From positions 2,356,001 through 2,420,000 of the forward strand of contig JAETXT010000009.1 in the NCBI GenBank assembly GCA_019188255.1: a stretch of 64,000 nucleotides of DNA. The letters run 5' to 3'. Under the pieces are notes generated by a model. It was given only the letters and a program-made list of their open reading frames with translations, was not told the origin of the DNA and searched no databases. The stretch is from Verticillium longisporum (Eukaryota > Ascomycota > Sordariomycetes > Glomerellales > Plectosphaerellaceae). Of this stretch, positions 44,207 through 55,866 are shown piece after piece. The position numbers and the translations under genes were made by a program. How positions within the stretch are numbered: the first letter of the stretch is position 1; every line of letters begins with the position of its first letter.

Positions 44207-45268
44207 CAAGGCGGGCGGGGTCGAAGACAGGCCAGGGGCCGGCAAGGCGTCTGTCTGTTTGATGGGTAGAGATGAAGCAAGGGCGTAGTAGCCAGACGAT
44301 GATGCCTAAGGAGTCGAAGGTTTCTAGGCGTCGCGATGAGAATTAATGTCAATGGAAGCTTTGGCTTTGGCTCAGGAACATGACCCAAGCGTCCCAGCAG
44401 TCGGTTGAGCAAGAGCCCTTTGCTTCATAGGTACTGTAGGGCATTGTAAAAGGCCCAGCAGGCCCCCCCCCCCCCCTTGTATCGCCATTCGACGAGGCTG
44501 CCTAGACTGGCCTGGTATCGGATCCAGCGACTAGACAGGCGCAAGAACTACATCAGCGGCAGAAGCAGGTTTGTGCATGGTCCCGAGGCAGGACGAGGTG
44601 CGACATCAAGGCACGAGGCAAAAGGTCACGGACAACCACGACCTATCACTCAAGGGCAGTCCAGACTCCTGGGGAGCCCAGCGGTCTGTGGACCTATGAG
44701 ACGGCGCCAGAGGCCCTCCCACCACTGGGTCACCAGCTGCGGATTTGCCACTCCCCAGAACACCACCCATCCACCAGTCAGCCCTCCCAGAAGCTGACAT
44801 GGAACCACCGTCAGGGCGCTGAGCAGTCATGCAATGCCGACAGGCTATCGACCGTCCAGAAAAGAGGATGGGAGAAACGGCGCAGAACATGTATTCAAAG
44901 CGCGGTTTCTTTTCGTTCTCTACTGATTTCTTGGATTGGACCAGAAAGTTCTCCAAGATAAAATACAAAGCATGACAACACCACAACCATAACGCCCCCA
45001 GTTCAGTCAGCCGATGAACAGCAACATAACAGACAGAATCCCTGACCCGACCGCCAGTGCGTTTCTTCCTAGTAAGTAGTTCGCCCCAAGTCAGACCCCC
45101 TCCCCCTTTCAGTTAAGTCGTGCACAAACATACACACACACACACAGACAACCGATTTGTTTTCTGCAAATTGAAACGTAATCTTGACAAGAGGAAACTA
45201 CCTTTCTACAATCAATTCTTCCCCTTGGATTTGGTTGACCTCTGGCAACTGTCAATGTCTTAATGTGT
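44207..45268. other. Gene-free stretch with C14 and (CA)n runs
   Basis: About 1.06 kb. It holds a C14 run (44463-44476) and a CA repeat (about 45132-45147). Short frames on both strands have no similarity. It includes the promoter of the BTB gene and the 3' flank of the gene at 45269. Confidence 0.6.
44463..44476. repeat. C14 homopolymer
   Basis: Fourteen consecutive C in the BTB promoter side of the spacer. It is relevant to the homopolymer-indel pattern in this assembly, because its length may be misread. Confidence 0.9.
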
Positions 45269-46204
45269 TCAGTTCATCTCCGTGTCCGTCTGCAACCCGA
45301 CCCTGAAGGTCGGCGCGGCGTCGCTTGGGGCCGTAGCGCCGGGGGATTCAGCAGCTGTCAGGACCTCGGTGCCCTCAAATACAGGCGGCGAGCACTTGAG
45401 GTTCTGTAGCGCCACGTCCGCCCTTGTGCTTACGAGTTGGCCCTGTCGCAAGTCCTCAGCGAAAAGAAAGAAGCCCTCCGTTGCCTCCACCAAATAGGCT
45501 TGTAGGCCTCGGCTCTCCAATCGAAGTGTGACCGCGGACAATGGGTAGTGATTCTCGATGTAGCGGGACCATCCTCGAGCTGCTGCTTGTATGTGCTCGT
45601 CTTGACTGATCTTGCGCCAGCCGATGCCGAGGTGCAGTGTAAAGTCGTCCACAACTGGATGTGAAGCATTGTCGGTCGCCGAAGTCGTCGCAGGCTCAGC
45701 GAGGTCAATTTGCTGCCCCGAAGCTTTGTCCATGGCCATGACTCCTCTGCCGTTGACGACTGGAATTGTGCCGGGAGAAGAGGCGGCAGGGTGGTCCATT
45801 CGCTGTGACTTGTTGCTTCGTATTTCTGGACGCTGGGAAGCAACGACGGTTGCAGCCGCGGCCTGGTCGCGTGCCTTCTGTTCCTCTACCCAGGTGCCTG
45901 ACTGGCTACTGGCATCGGCAACGTAGCCCTGGACCGGCTTGATGAGCACCATGCCCTCGCCATATTCCCAGCCTGCCTCCACCTCTTGGGCAGGTTCGGG
46001 TGCCTCTTCCGCGAGATTTGGCGCTGCCTCGTCTCTGGATCGTTTGCGACCGGCCATCCTGCGACCCTCGGCAGGCGCGGGGGCGATATCCTGCGCACCT
46101 GCCTGTTCAAAAGGGGACATGGCGAACTTGGTTGGCGGTGGCGCGTGCTGGGGGATTGCTATGATTGGCGACGAAGCGGCGACGGGGTGCGCAAAAGACC
46201 CCAT
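45269..46204 (-). CDS. Conserved fungal protein of unknown function, probably nuclear
   Basis: Single coding exon, 311 residues from ATG 46204 (MGSFAHPVAASSPIIAIPQH). A basic cluster (GRRMAGRKRSRDEAAP, about residue 48) looks like a nuclear localisation signal. The central part reads WEYGEGMVLIKPVQGYVADA, then a Gln/Ala-rich linker. The C-terminal half is folded-looking: FTLHLGIGWRKISQDEHIQA, ARGWSRYIENHYPLSAVTLR, LESRGLQAYLVEATEGFFLF and RADVALQNLKCSPPVFEG. Immediately upstream of the ATG a CTAAC...CACAG string suggests a 5'UTR intron. I recognise the pattern as a conserved ascomycete protein but know no function. An earlier TTG-started extension is not needed. Confidence 0.7.
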   Translation of the reverse strand: MGSFAHPVAASSPIIAIPQHAPPPTKFAMSPFEQAGAQDIAPAPAEGRRMAGRKRSRDEAAPNLAEEAPEPAQEVEAGWEYGEGMVLIKPVQGYVADASSQSGTWVEEQKARDQAAAATVVASQRPEIRSNKSQRMDHPAASSPGTIPVVNGRGVMAMDKASGQQIDLAEPATTSATDNASHPVVDDFTLHLGIGWRKISQDEHIQAAARGWSRYIENHYPLSAVTLRLESRGLQAYLVEATEGFFLFAEDLRQGQLVSTRADVALQNLKCSPPVFEGTEVLTAAESPGATAPSDAAPTFRVGLQTDTEMN

Positions 46205-48521
46205 TGCTGTGGTGTTAGTTGGCTGTACAGTGAGTTCTCTGGCTCTCACACGGAAACTGTTCTTCAATCACAAGAGATGAAGATGTTAGTACAAGAGCGT
46301 GCGTTATACTAATGCCAGGTGTGGGTTGGCGACTATCGTCCCTGGCGTGACGGTGGACGGGCTTGGTATGGACAATACGGAGTAAAAGTATGTCAAGGCA
46401 AGGGATTGTGACGTTGTTGGCGGTGGGAATGTAATGGGTCGAAGGCGAGGGTTTTGGTCGTGTGGACGGTCGCTGCGATGGTACTTCTTAAGGTAGTTGG
46501 CAACTTGTTGGAATGTTGAGAGGTTGCAGAAGATGTCGAGGTTCGCGCATATACGTCAAAACGTAGTGCTGGTAGCAGAAGAGACGAGTTCGAAGCTCTT
46601 AATGGAGGTAGGAGGATATGGTTCAGCGTCGATGTCGATTCACATCAATGTAGGGAGCAAGATGACAAGGAACAGAGGAGAGGATGGAGGATGGTAAACA
46701 AGGGTTTCTAAACCGGATAGCTACAGAATGAGGGAGAGGAGAGGTGGGTGAGATGGACCCATGCCCCAGGTCTGACTGAGCCAGCTTCGGTGCTTCCAAT
46801 TGCGCTCCCAACTAGTGCTCTATCCGGAAGAATGTCCCAGCACGTACATGCGCTGGGTACTTGCCGTCGCCTTGTCAGGATGCGGAGCAAGCTGGCTCAG
46901 GCGATGGCTGGCCCCTTGTTGACTACCTAAGGTGCTAGGCCGGCATCCAACCCCATGCGCTAGTACAGCCACTATCCCAATGTACATGTCACGTGATATC
47001 CGCCTGCAGGTTCCCCTCGCTTTCGTTGCCGAAAGCAGGGTAATCAACCCCTGGCATCCTCGATGCAGGGCAAGACCGAGTAAGTCATCACACTGCCTCA
47101 AATTGAAAACGAAGAAGCTTTTATCTTAACCCTCGAGCGCGAACCTAATTACATCTTACACTGTAGCCGGTTGCTTTAAGGGCTATATCTGCCTCCAGCT
47201 TCCCCGTCTCGCTTTACAGCTTGCGAAACCAAGGCACGTTCCGCACCCTGCAGTCTCCCCTTGGACTGCTATGGTCATGCCATCAGGAACCAAGTCTCGA
47301 ATGCAGGTATAATGTCTTAGTCGTAACGAAGCTTAATCGTCGCAGGTTCCGCGGGACGACTCCTCAACTGGGTACTTTCTAGTGGCCGGACTGAGAGCTC
47401 TTACGCCCGTGAATTCGGATGGTTCCCATGGGATGCGGTACTTCCTTGTTACGAGAACGACTCCCCACCCAGGCGGCAGCAACCTTCTATGCGAGGTTCG
47501 GCCTTTGGCGACAGCAAGACATCTGCTCCCAGAGTGCGAACTTCGTAACCTGCAAATGAGGGAACTTAACTGAGTCACCAGCTGAGTTGCTAACCCCATC
47601 GAGTTGAAGTTGAGGCACCCACGACTGGGTATTTTACGAAGCAACGAGCCCTTTGACACTCCTCTATCTGCCTACCTATACCAAGCATTCGGCAATCGTA
47701 CTGATTTCAAGACACCTTCTCGTTCAACATCTGACAACCTCGCAATTGCGAGGTGGGCCAAAGCAGAGACTATAATCAGTGCTCGGAATAAAATAACGAA
47801 AAGGTGGATATTAATCGTTACTGTTGACGTGTCTTGCGTGTGTCTGAATACTCATTTAACTGTCAGACTGTGAACCCAATCCGCGGTTGTTGGTCGCCAC
47901 AGGTTACAGCCCCATAGGTTTAGGGGTGCTGTGCCAATCTGCATCCCTCAATCATCTCATGCACACATTTCTCCTTGGTCGTCGACACCCTTAAACAGAG
48001 ACCTGACTCCCGTATGTGAAAGGTGCCTCGGGCCAGTGAGACAATAATGATGTTCGTCATCTGATCGAGGGGCGACCATGGACATCCCCAGGAGACACAA
48101 GTTGAGCATTCTTTGTTATTTCGGTCAGCTTGATCAAACCTCTGTCATTCAATCTCGCCCCGAAATTGCCGATCCGATAGGGGCTTACAGAGGCTTGCGA
48201 TCTGCTCACGGACCATAGGATGGTGTGCAATAGGAGTGAATAGGTAAGGTACCCAGAGGTAGGTACCGACGTAGGTACCTGCGCAGCCCAGCTTCCCCTG
48301 CCAGCCAACATCACTCTGTCTTCTGGTAGTTAGGTAGCTTGTAGCCTTTACCCACTTGCACCAATCGAACGTCAGCTTGAGATCACGGCTTGTGTCCAAT
48401 GCCGACCCTGACTTTCGACTTCTTCTATTTGGACGGCTTCATCCTTTTAGGTCGTGCTGCGGCCACTGTCCCCACGCAGTTCGCCAGTTCAAAATTAACC
48501 TGAGTTCCCATATTAGGCACC
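46205..48521. other. Long gene-free stretch (2.3 kb)
   Basis: Promoter side of two genes facing away from each other (the unknown-function gene and PKH). It contains a GGTACC/TAGGTAC-rich palindromic cluster at 48241-48283. No frame has similarity and no tRNA A/B box pair is visible. Confidence 0.55.
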
Positions 48522-51144
48522 ATGAGCGGGGATCTCAGCTTGTCCAAAGCCCTCGGAGGACTACGCATAGCCAACCCGGACGACACCGACAGAGTTCCAT
48601 CTCATGAAGGCGCCGCGTCTGCTTCGCTGCCGGTTTGCGACCCTCCTCCGACCTCCTCATCCGATAAGCAGCAGGCACCAGCCAGATCTGGATCACAATC
48701 GTCACCGAGCCATCTTCCGTCCCACGATCAATACGGCGCCGCCGTTAACCCGGGCGCCCCCCAGCAATCAACATCAACCGAAGATGTTTCGAGACTCAAT
48801 GCATACCGCCAGCCGACTTCCATATACCAACCAGATGTTGATCGGCTAGCCGGCCAATCGTTCTCTTCGAAAGGCCGGCCCCAATCCGGTCAATACCATG
48901 GCTCTATGAGCCGCACGCTGCCTGAAGATGTGCGAGTCTTTTCGCAGCATGAGGCGCTGAAGAACGAGCGATCCCGGTCGTCAATGTACGGTATGCCCAC
49001 GAGGAGCGACTCACGGTCTGTCCCTGGACAAGCTGGCCCTGTGCCTTCACGGGAGTCAAGCCACAGCTCTCGCCAAGGCGCCCACGCACCCACGACTGGG
49101 ACTCTGCCGCCGCGACGCAGCTCTAAGGGCAAGGGAGGAGGCTATGCGTCAGCATCAGCCGCTACCCCCCCATCACGGCGGGAACCATATGGGCCTGAAG
49201 ACTCACTGCCGTCTTCAAGCGAAGTATGGAAAGACCGCGGTGCTGTGGTGGGCATGCGGCGTGATGTCGACTCAAATGGAAAGACTGTCATCCGACATGT
49301 CAAGAAAGGAGTACGCGACTTCAGTTTCGGCCGTGTCCTTGGCGAAGGGTCATACAGCACTGTTTACCTGGCCACGGATCGGCAGACCTTGAAGGAATAC
49401 GCTATCAAGGTACTCGAGAAACGCCACATCATCAAAGAGAAGAAAATCAAATATGTCAACATCGAGAAGGACACATTGAACCGCTTGACAGAGCATCCCG
49501 GTATCGTTCGCCTGTACTACACATTTCAAGATGAGAACTCCTTGTACTATGTGTTGGATCTCTGCAATGGAGGCGAGCTTCTCGGTGTGCTCAAGAAAAC
49601 AGGCACTTTCGACGTTGATTGCACCAGGTTCTATGGAGCACAGATCTTGGACGCCATCAGTTACATGCACTCAAGGGGGTTATCCACCGCGACCTCAAGC
49701 CCGAGAATGTACTGCTCGACGATAATATGCACGTCAAAATCACCGACTTCGGCACCGCCAAACTCCTGAAGACGCCACGAGAACTACAAGGTCCTGCGCC
49801 TACAGGTGGGGGCCCACTAGATGGCAGTACTAGAGATCAAGATGGAGAAAGCCGTGCAGCATCTTTTGTTGGCACAGCAGAGTACGTCAGTCCGGAACTT
49901 CTGACCAGCAAAAACGCGTGTAAGGCGAGCGACTTGTGGGCCTTTGGATGTATCATTTACCAGCTCCTGGCTGGCCGGCCACCGTTCAAGGCTGGCACAG
50001 AATATTTGACATTCCAGAAGATTGTCAACCTCGAGTACGAGTTTCCAACGGGTTTTCCGGCAGCGGCCCGGGACCTAGTCGAAAGGTGCCTAGTTCTCGA
50101 CCCAGCTCGACGACTGACCGTGGAGCACATAAAGAACCATGAATTTTTTGACGGTCATCCCTTCGGCAAGTCTCTCTGGAGACAACAGGCCCCGCGCCTA
50201 CGGCCTTATAATCCTGCACCCCAGGAGCCAACTTTAATCCAGCTGAACGGGCATGCGAGCTCCGCTCCTAACACGTCAAATACTGCCAGAGCATCGCTGC
50301 CAACAGGTCCTCCAACATCTAACAATGCAGCGAGACCGGCAAGAATCATCACCGAACTCCCCCCACCAACCCAATTAGATATCGAGTGGTCGCCAGTACT
50401 GACTCGCACAAACGAGCGAATTGTGAAGCTCGGTGACTTGATGGTCATCTCAAGCCCACTTCCCAGCAGTCCTCACGGGAAAGGCGGGGACCACGGGGAG
50501 GGTCATAAGAAGTTGTCCAGGTTTTTCGGCGGCAGCACTACAAAGAAACGACAAAGGCTCGTCATGATCACCTCGAGCGGGCGCATTGTTCTTGCACCGG
50601 CTGGCGGCGAAGACAAACGTGCCAAGCAGGAGATCTCTCTTTTGGCTCCCGAATGCTCCTGGAAAACCCAGGTGGATGTTAAAGGGCAGACGGTGTGGTG
50701 TGTGAATACGGTAAGTAGCTTCCGGCCGATAGATTGACGCTCCACGACCAGAGGCTGTAACTGACCGATGACACCCAGGACAAATCCCACTACACGTTCG
50801 AAGACCCAAAGTCATCCGCAGGTACATCATCAGAACTTGGCGGCCTGTCAGCGGACGACTGGATTGAGGCGTTGGTGCGAGCGAGGGAGCTCGCGCTGTC
50901 TCAAAATTCGGCCCCTTCATATGCTGCTGACAGTGGATTTGGAGACATGTCATCAACGATGTCGAGTCCAGCTAGCACCCTCGGCGGGCGTGGTCCCTAC
51001 GGGGACGGATACAGCGGGGGTACGTCAGAGCGATCGGGACGAAATCATCTCAGTAAGAGCCAAGCGAGCCTGGAGGATCCTACACCCAAGCGCAATCGGT
51101 TCAGTAAGCGGCAGTCGAAGAGCGGACTCGGTGCGCAGTTCTGA
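48522..51144 (+). CDS. PKH1: PDK1-type AGC protein kinase (PKH family), with one apparent frameshift in the catalytic loop
   Basis: 3-phosphoinositide-dependent-kinase-1 homolog that phosphorylates activation loops of AGC kinases in sphingolipid, cell-wall and TORC2 signalling. Exons 48522-50710 and 50779-51144; about 851 residues if one missing base is allowed. A Ser/Pro-rich N-terminus of 265 residues is followed by the kinase domain: FGRVLGEGSYSTVYLATDR, Lys296 in YAIKVLEK, then YMHSRG | VIHRDLKPENVLLDD, DFGTAKL, SFVGTAEYVSPELL and SDLWAFGCIIYQLLAGRPPF. After residue ~680 there is a PDK1-like PH domain (MITSSGRIVLAPAGG, KTQVDVKGQTVWCVNT, SHYTFEDP, DDWIEALVRAREL). Frame 0 changes to frame 2 at the G run 49675-49679, between SRG and VIHRD. 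The shift cuts the most conserved kinase motif, so a sequence error is likelier than a dead kinase in an essential gene. Confidence 0.9.
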
Positions 51145-52130
51145 GATATCTTGATGGGAAGACCGATGATACCTGGTGTCGGCTGTTCCGTATTGGTTGC
51201 GTCCTCGAGCATCGGAGTCCCGAGACAAGAAGAGCCTTGTGGCACAGAGAGCCCTAGGCACGCAGGGCCTATAAGGTATTTATTTTATCGAGTTTGATCA
51301 GCATTCAGGAGCATGGCGTTTCGTCAACTCAAGTACTATACTCGCTGGCCTGGATAGAAGAATGGAGGCAATAATCGATTTGTTGCAGCTGGACAAGGTG
51401 GCTAAAGATAGACATCCGACCAAATATTATGCGCAGCGTTGAGTTTGATCCAGGAAGGCGATTGATGTTCCTTCCCGCATCCACCGACAAGGGGTGATTT
51501 GAACCATATTTGCATAAGCAACGAGAAGCAACACTCATTCTGCTCTTTGATCGGTCGGGCAGCTCACCTGGCATATCTGAACAGCCTGGGAGCCGTTGAT
51601 GTGACGGTTCAACATGAGGAGATGCTAGAAACGATACTTAGGTAGAGAGCAGTTGATGTCCCTGAACCGCATTGTAAGCCGAGATTCGTGGTTAGCATTG
51701 GGAATAAAGTCCTTCGGGTACAGGATCCCGGGATTGAAAAGTAGGCTTGTTCCTGTTCGGGGTTTGCCTGTTGCCCCGAAACCTGCTCCTTTACAATTCG
51801 CTGTTGACAGGCAGTCAAGACTAAACCACGCACAACCACATGTAACAGAGTTCGGTGAATAATCACAAGTGGCTCAGTGGGCGAGTGGCTGAGCAAAGTT
51901 TAGCCAATAGTGGCGCTGGCGCTAACTTGTTCCGTCACGCATCGGGAATGATAGGAAGGAATCTGGGACTCCAGCCTCACGAACCAACACGCCTGGGAAG
52001 TCGCGTTGTCGCATTCAATCAACCACAGGTGTCGTCAACGCCAGCGCAAGAATACAAAGCCCGCAAAGACCAAACGCGCTACAGCCAATTCAAACGCTAC
52101 GGAAGGCTACTTCAACTGCTTTACTCAAGC
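51145..52130. other. Intergenic stretch between PKH and SNF12
   Basis: About 1 kb. A TGGCTCAGTGGG string at 51870-51881 fits a tRNA A box, but no B box or pairing acceptor stem follows. The SNF12 frame is open upstream of its chosen ATG back to about 51855 (see SNF12). Confidence 0.55.
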
Positions 52131-53829
52131 ATGCAGCCTCAATTCCGAGCTGGGCCTGGGCCATACGTGCCTGGTACCCAGCAAGCCCCACAGCGCGCTC
52201 CTCATCCGGGCCCGAGACGAAATGGAATGGGTAAGTAGCCGCCTGCTGACTGTATCGAAGTGTTGCTGGTGAACATCATCTGAATGAAAACTTCAGGTCC
52301 AACGGCCCCAGGCCCCCAACAGTCCGCCCCGATGAACCGAGCCTCGATGGGCTCGCTCCCACCCCATATCCCAGCGCAAGCGCTTGATCTCGAAAAGATG
52401 ACCGCAGCCAGAGCGCTGAAGAGACGGAGCCGCAAGCCGACCGACAAAGAACTCCCAGAAGGCATCGAGGACTGCCTTGCGACAGGCGATTCCGTGGCGC
52501 AACGATACAGAGAGCTGCGTGGCATCGAGCGACGACTGGACGCAACTTTGATGCGAAAGCGATTGGACATAGCAGATAGTCTCAACCGCACCACAAAGGT
52601 AATGACTGCCATACTCTGATGGGTGAGGTGTTGCTCGCTAACCATGTGTTCCGCAGCGCTTCAAGACCCTTCGCATATGGATCAATAACACAGTCGAGGA
52701 CCAAGTGTGGCAGACCAACGGGCTTGCTGTTGACACATTCGATTTTACACCCAACGTGGAAGCGTCTTATCGTGTCAAAATCGAAGGTCGCTTGCTCGAC
52801 GATGGTTATGACAACTCGTCTGACGAAGCTGATGGGTCGGACAGCGGTGATGACAACTCAGGGAGTAAATCAACCACTCAACGCTTCACCCATTTCTTCA
52901 AACACTTGACTGTTGAATTCGAAACCAGTCGTTCACGCGCTGCTGCTGATCAAACGGTCACTTGGAACAAGTTCGACACGACCAAGCCCAACCACGCAAA
53001 GTCTCCAGCATCCACAGAGGCTGACGAGCTGACGTTCAAGCGCAATGGGGACGAGAACATGAATATCACGATCAAACTGACGCGCCAGGAAAACCCGGAG
53101 CGACATCGGGTACGGCCCGAATTAGCGGAGATCATCGATATGGTTGAAGCTACTCGGCAAGAGGCGATCATGGGCGTCTGGGACTATATCAGAGCATCGG
53201 GGCTTCAGGAAGATGAAGAGAAGCGCCATTTCCGATGTGATGCTCTTCTGCGCAAGGTGAGTTGCTATCCCGGTTTCCATACGGCTCTCTCCTAAGCTTT
53301 GTGCTTCGAATAGATTGTGACGCGCGGGGATGTTGGTGCTATACCGAATCTGGGAGAATATGTCGACCGCTTTCTCGAACCTTTACCCCCAGTCAGCCTT
53401 CCGTATACCATTCGGGTCGATGAGGCATTCCACCGCAACCCACAGCCTACAGTGTACGATGTTCAAGTCGCCGTCGACGATTCCCTCCGCAATACTACGC
53501 TTCCATTTGTTGCAAGTCCTACTTATGGCAACGCGCTCAAGGAGATCATTGCGCTAGATGACCAACTGACAACACTTGTCGGGGCGGTGGCTAATTCTAA
53601 GGCCAAACATTCATTCTTCATGTCTCTTGGTAACGACCCTGCTGTTTTCCTTCAAGATTGGTTCAGCTCCCAGAAGCGCGACCTGGAGATCATTGTGGGT
53701 GAAGCTACCAGGGGAGGTGGCGAAGATGCCTCAGGCGAAGAATGGCGCCGAGGCGGAAAAGACAGTGTTTGGGCAACGCAGAATGCTCGCGAGAGTGTCA
53801 ATATAATGCTGGCTAAGCCGTCGCGTTGA
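52131..53829 (+). CDS. SNF12: SWI/SNF complex subunit SNF12 (BAF60/Swp73, SWIB domain)
   Basis: Subunit of the SWI/SNF nucleosome remodeller, nuclear. Exons 52131-52230, 52297-52598, 52657-53256 and 53314-53829 give 505 residues. The N-terminus MQPQFRAGPGPYVPGTQQAP is followed by a basic helix (LKRRSRKPTDKELPEGI) and RYRELRGIERRLDATLMRKR. The conserved beta-rich core is RFKTLRIWINNTVEDQVWQT and TFDFTPNVEASYRVKIEGRL. The SWIB fold reads RPELAEIIDMVEATRQEAIM, GVWDYIRASGLQEDEEKRHF and CDALLRKIVTRGDVGAI. After it come helices with LDDQLTTLVGAVANSKAKHS and FFMSLGNDPAVFLQDWFSSQ. An in-frame ATG at 51948 would add 61 residues, but the homolog-like start is 52131. It is convergent with HYM1. Confidence 0.92.
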
Positions 53830-54542
53830 CCAAGCTTGAATGGGGTTCTGCGCAAGACGATGGATTATCCGAAAAAAGGGACAAGGGGAGGGAGTTCTCC
53901 TTGCAATGCAATAGCATGCTGTTCAGTGGGTCTCCATCGCTGCGTTGACATGGCTGCTGAGCTTCTTGCCATTTTTGTATTCTTAGCCAATGTCGTTGAC
54001 AAGAGTATGTATGATTTACACGCGAAGCACCTACTGGCCTAACATTGTGACGTCCATACAGGGACGGTTTCGTGATATGAACAACTAAACAACACAAACT
54101 TTCAGAACAGAACTGCTTATTTCATGACCAAACTCCTTCCTTGAGCAGCACAGTCAAAGCACCATTTACAGAAGCAAAGGGGAAATTATGTCTACAACTG
54201 CCATCACCAGACGAGACGGATCATGCTTTGATTACAGGTACCAGTAAAGGTTACACGTTTGGCAGCACATAAAACGATACAACCCTGGTTCCTTGGTTCC
54301 TTCATGTCGGGCGTGACCACTCGCTCAAGTTGCTTGCAGGCAGCCTTGAACATAACTTGAAGCAGTCTCAAGGGGGACGCTGGCACATTGTTCAATTTCC
54401 AAACTCGTGTTTACTGCACAGGGGTGTTTACTCAGCCAGTCCACGGATGGAAGCATCGCCAGACTACCAGAGCACGCGACGTAAATCACGATAACGATGA
54501 ATAGATGAAGCTTGTAAATTTTCCCCTCCGACCATGGTATGC
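53830..54542. other. Convergent intergenic spacer between SNF12 and HYM1
   Basis: 713 bp of 3' flanks. It is moderately AT-rich with short frames only, and no RNA gene is recognisable. Confidence 0.6.
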
Positions 54543-55866
54543 TTAACCACCATGCCGCTGCGGAGGGATGGGGTTGGGTGGCATGTGCCTAATCTGTTTG
54601 ATCAGGAACTCTCGCTCATCAATAAATTGCTCATCATCTGTTCTGTCCTCCAAGAAATGGGATAAAAACGACAGTAGCTTTTCCCGATTCATAAGCAAGA
54701 TCTTCTGGACCGCAATCGATTTGTGTGGGTTGGCCACGAAGACTTTGAAGACGTGAAAGCCTTCATATTGTACCATCTTGCGATCATCACGGAGCAAGTT
54801 CATACAGATCTTGAGATGTTCGCCGCGGTCGACGTAGGCAGTCATAACGCTGTAGTTGGACCGATCCAGTAGGATCTCACCAAGTAGCTTGATAGACTGG
54901 CGCTTCGTGACGTAACTGTTTGACTGCACCAGGATGCTATTGTACTTGTCAAAGAAAAGGTCGAAATTGACGGACAGGTATCTTGGGACCAGTTCCTTGT
55001 GTCTGGTTAGAAGCTCCTATCAACCCTTTTGTCAGTATTGTTGGGTTCAATCAAGCATAGTCTCGATCAAACATGGGCTAACTCGGCGCTGAGACTTACA
55101 CGAAATGTAGTGAAAGCATCGGCCGAGACCTCGAATGAGCTCTTGTCAACCCATTCAAAGAACTTCCAAAATACGCCCGTGCCGGTCTGTTTTCGATCTC
55201 TGTCAATGACACTGAGGCCTTTGGAACTAGAGCCTGGCTGATCTCCATCATCATACAGAATGGCGGCGGCGGCAGATTCGGACTTGAGAACTTCTCGGAG
55301 CACGGAGCCAGCCGGCGTTGCACTCTCCTTGTGGTCGTAGCCTCTGCATAGCTCGAGTAGGACCTGCGGTCTTTGGTTCACGACGTAGGACAGTGCAATT
55401 GGGTCACTCTTGGGGGATGCTGTGGTCGGGCGGAATCGAAAGACGTAAGAAAATATGACTTGTGTGTCTTTTCGGGACTCGAATGGCAATCTCCAGAGGT
55501 TGACGGCAAGCAGAAACAGCAAATCCTCTTCGATCAAACCGGTCACTAGCTGATAGATTTGTTCGGGACTACTATCAGCTTCTGCTTTCGTGTTAGTTGC
55601 AATGTTATGGCGTGGCTTCGTGGGCTCGGGAGTCGGCATGACCTTGTGTTCCTTGTAATATCATCTTCATCTGGCTTAGCACCTTCGCAAGCTCCTCACC
55701 CTGTGAGCTTCGTGTTAGCTGAAGCCCTGGTCGAGGAGACGAGCATGGGAATTAACCGCACCCTTGTGCCAGCATTCGGTACGTCAAAGCGCATGATATG
55801 CTCCCGCGCCTGCTTCGGAAGGTCCACAACCGTCCTCGTCCGAGCCCTGCCAAAAAGAAACGACAT
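54543..55866 (-). CDS. HYM1: Mo25 family protein HYM1/HymA
   Basis: Scaffold of the RAM/MOR kinase network (with NDR and GCK kinases) for polarity and septation; in Aspergillus hymA mutants affect conidiophores. Minus-strand exons 55866-55762, 55700-55643, 55581-55100 and 55016-54543 give 372 residues. Mo25 armadillo-like signature: MSFLFGRARTRTVVDLPKQA, EELAKVLSQMKMILQGTQ, PEQIYQLVTGLIEEDLLFLL, LWRLPFESRKDTQVIFSYVF, FWKFFEWVDKSSFEVSADAF, SNSYVTKRQSIKLLGEILLD and MVQYEGFHVFKVFVANPHKS. The first two introns use unusual donors, GTGCGG and GTCATG, each with a good CTAAC branch site and CAG acceptor. The junctions restore TRGEELAK and GTQEADSSPEQ. Both donors were inferred from protein continuity. 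Confidence 0.93.

Noticed and set aside
51870..51945. Possible tRNA: perfect A-box match TGGCTCAGTGGG
   Set aside because: No B box (GGTTCRANNCC) follows at tRNA spacing, and the preceding 7 nt do not pair with any downstream 7 nt.
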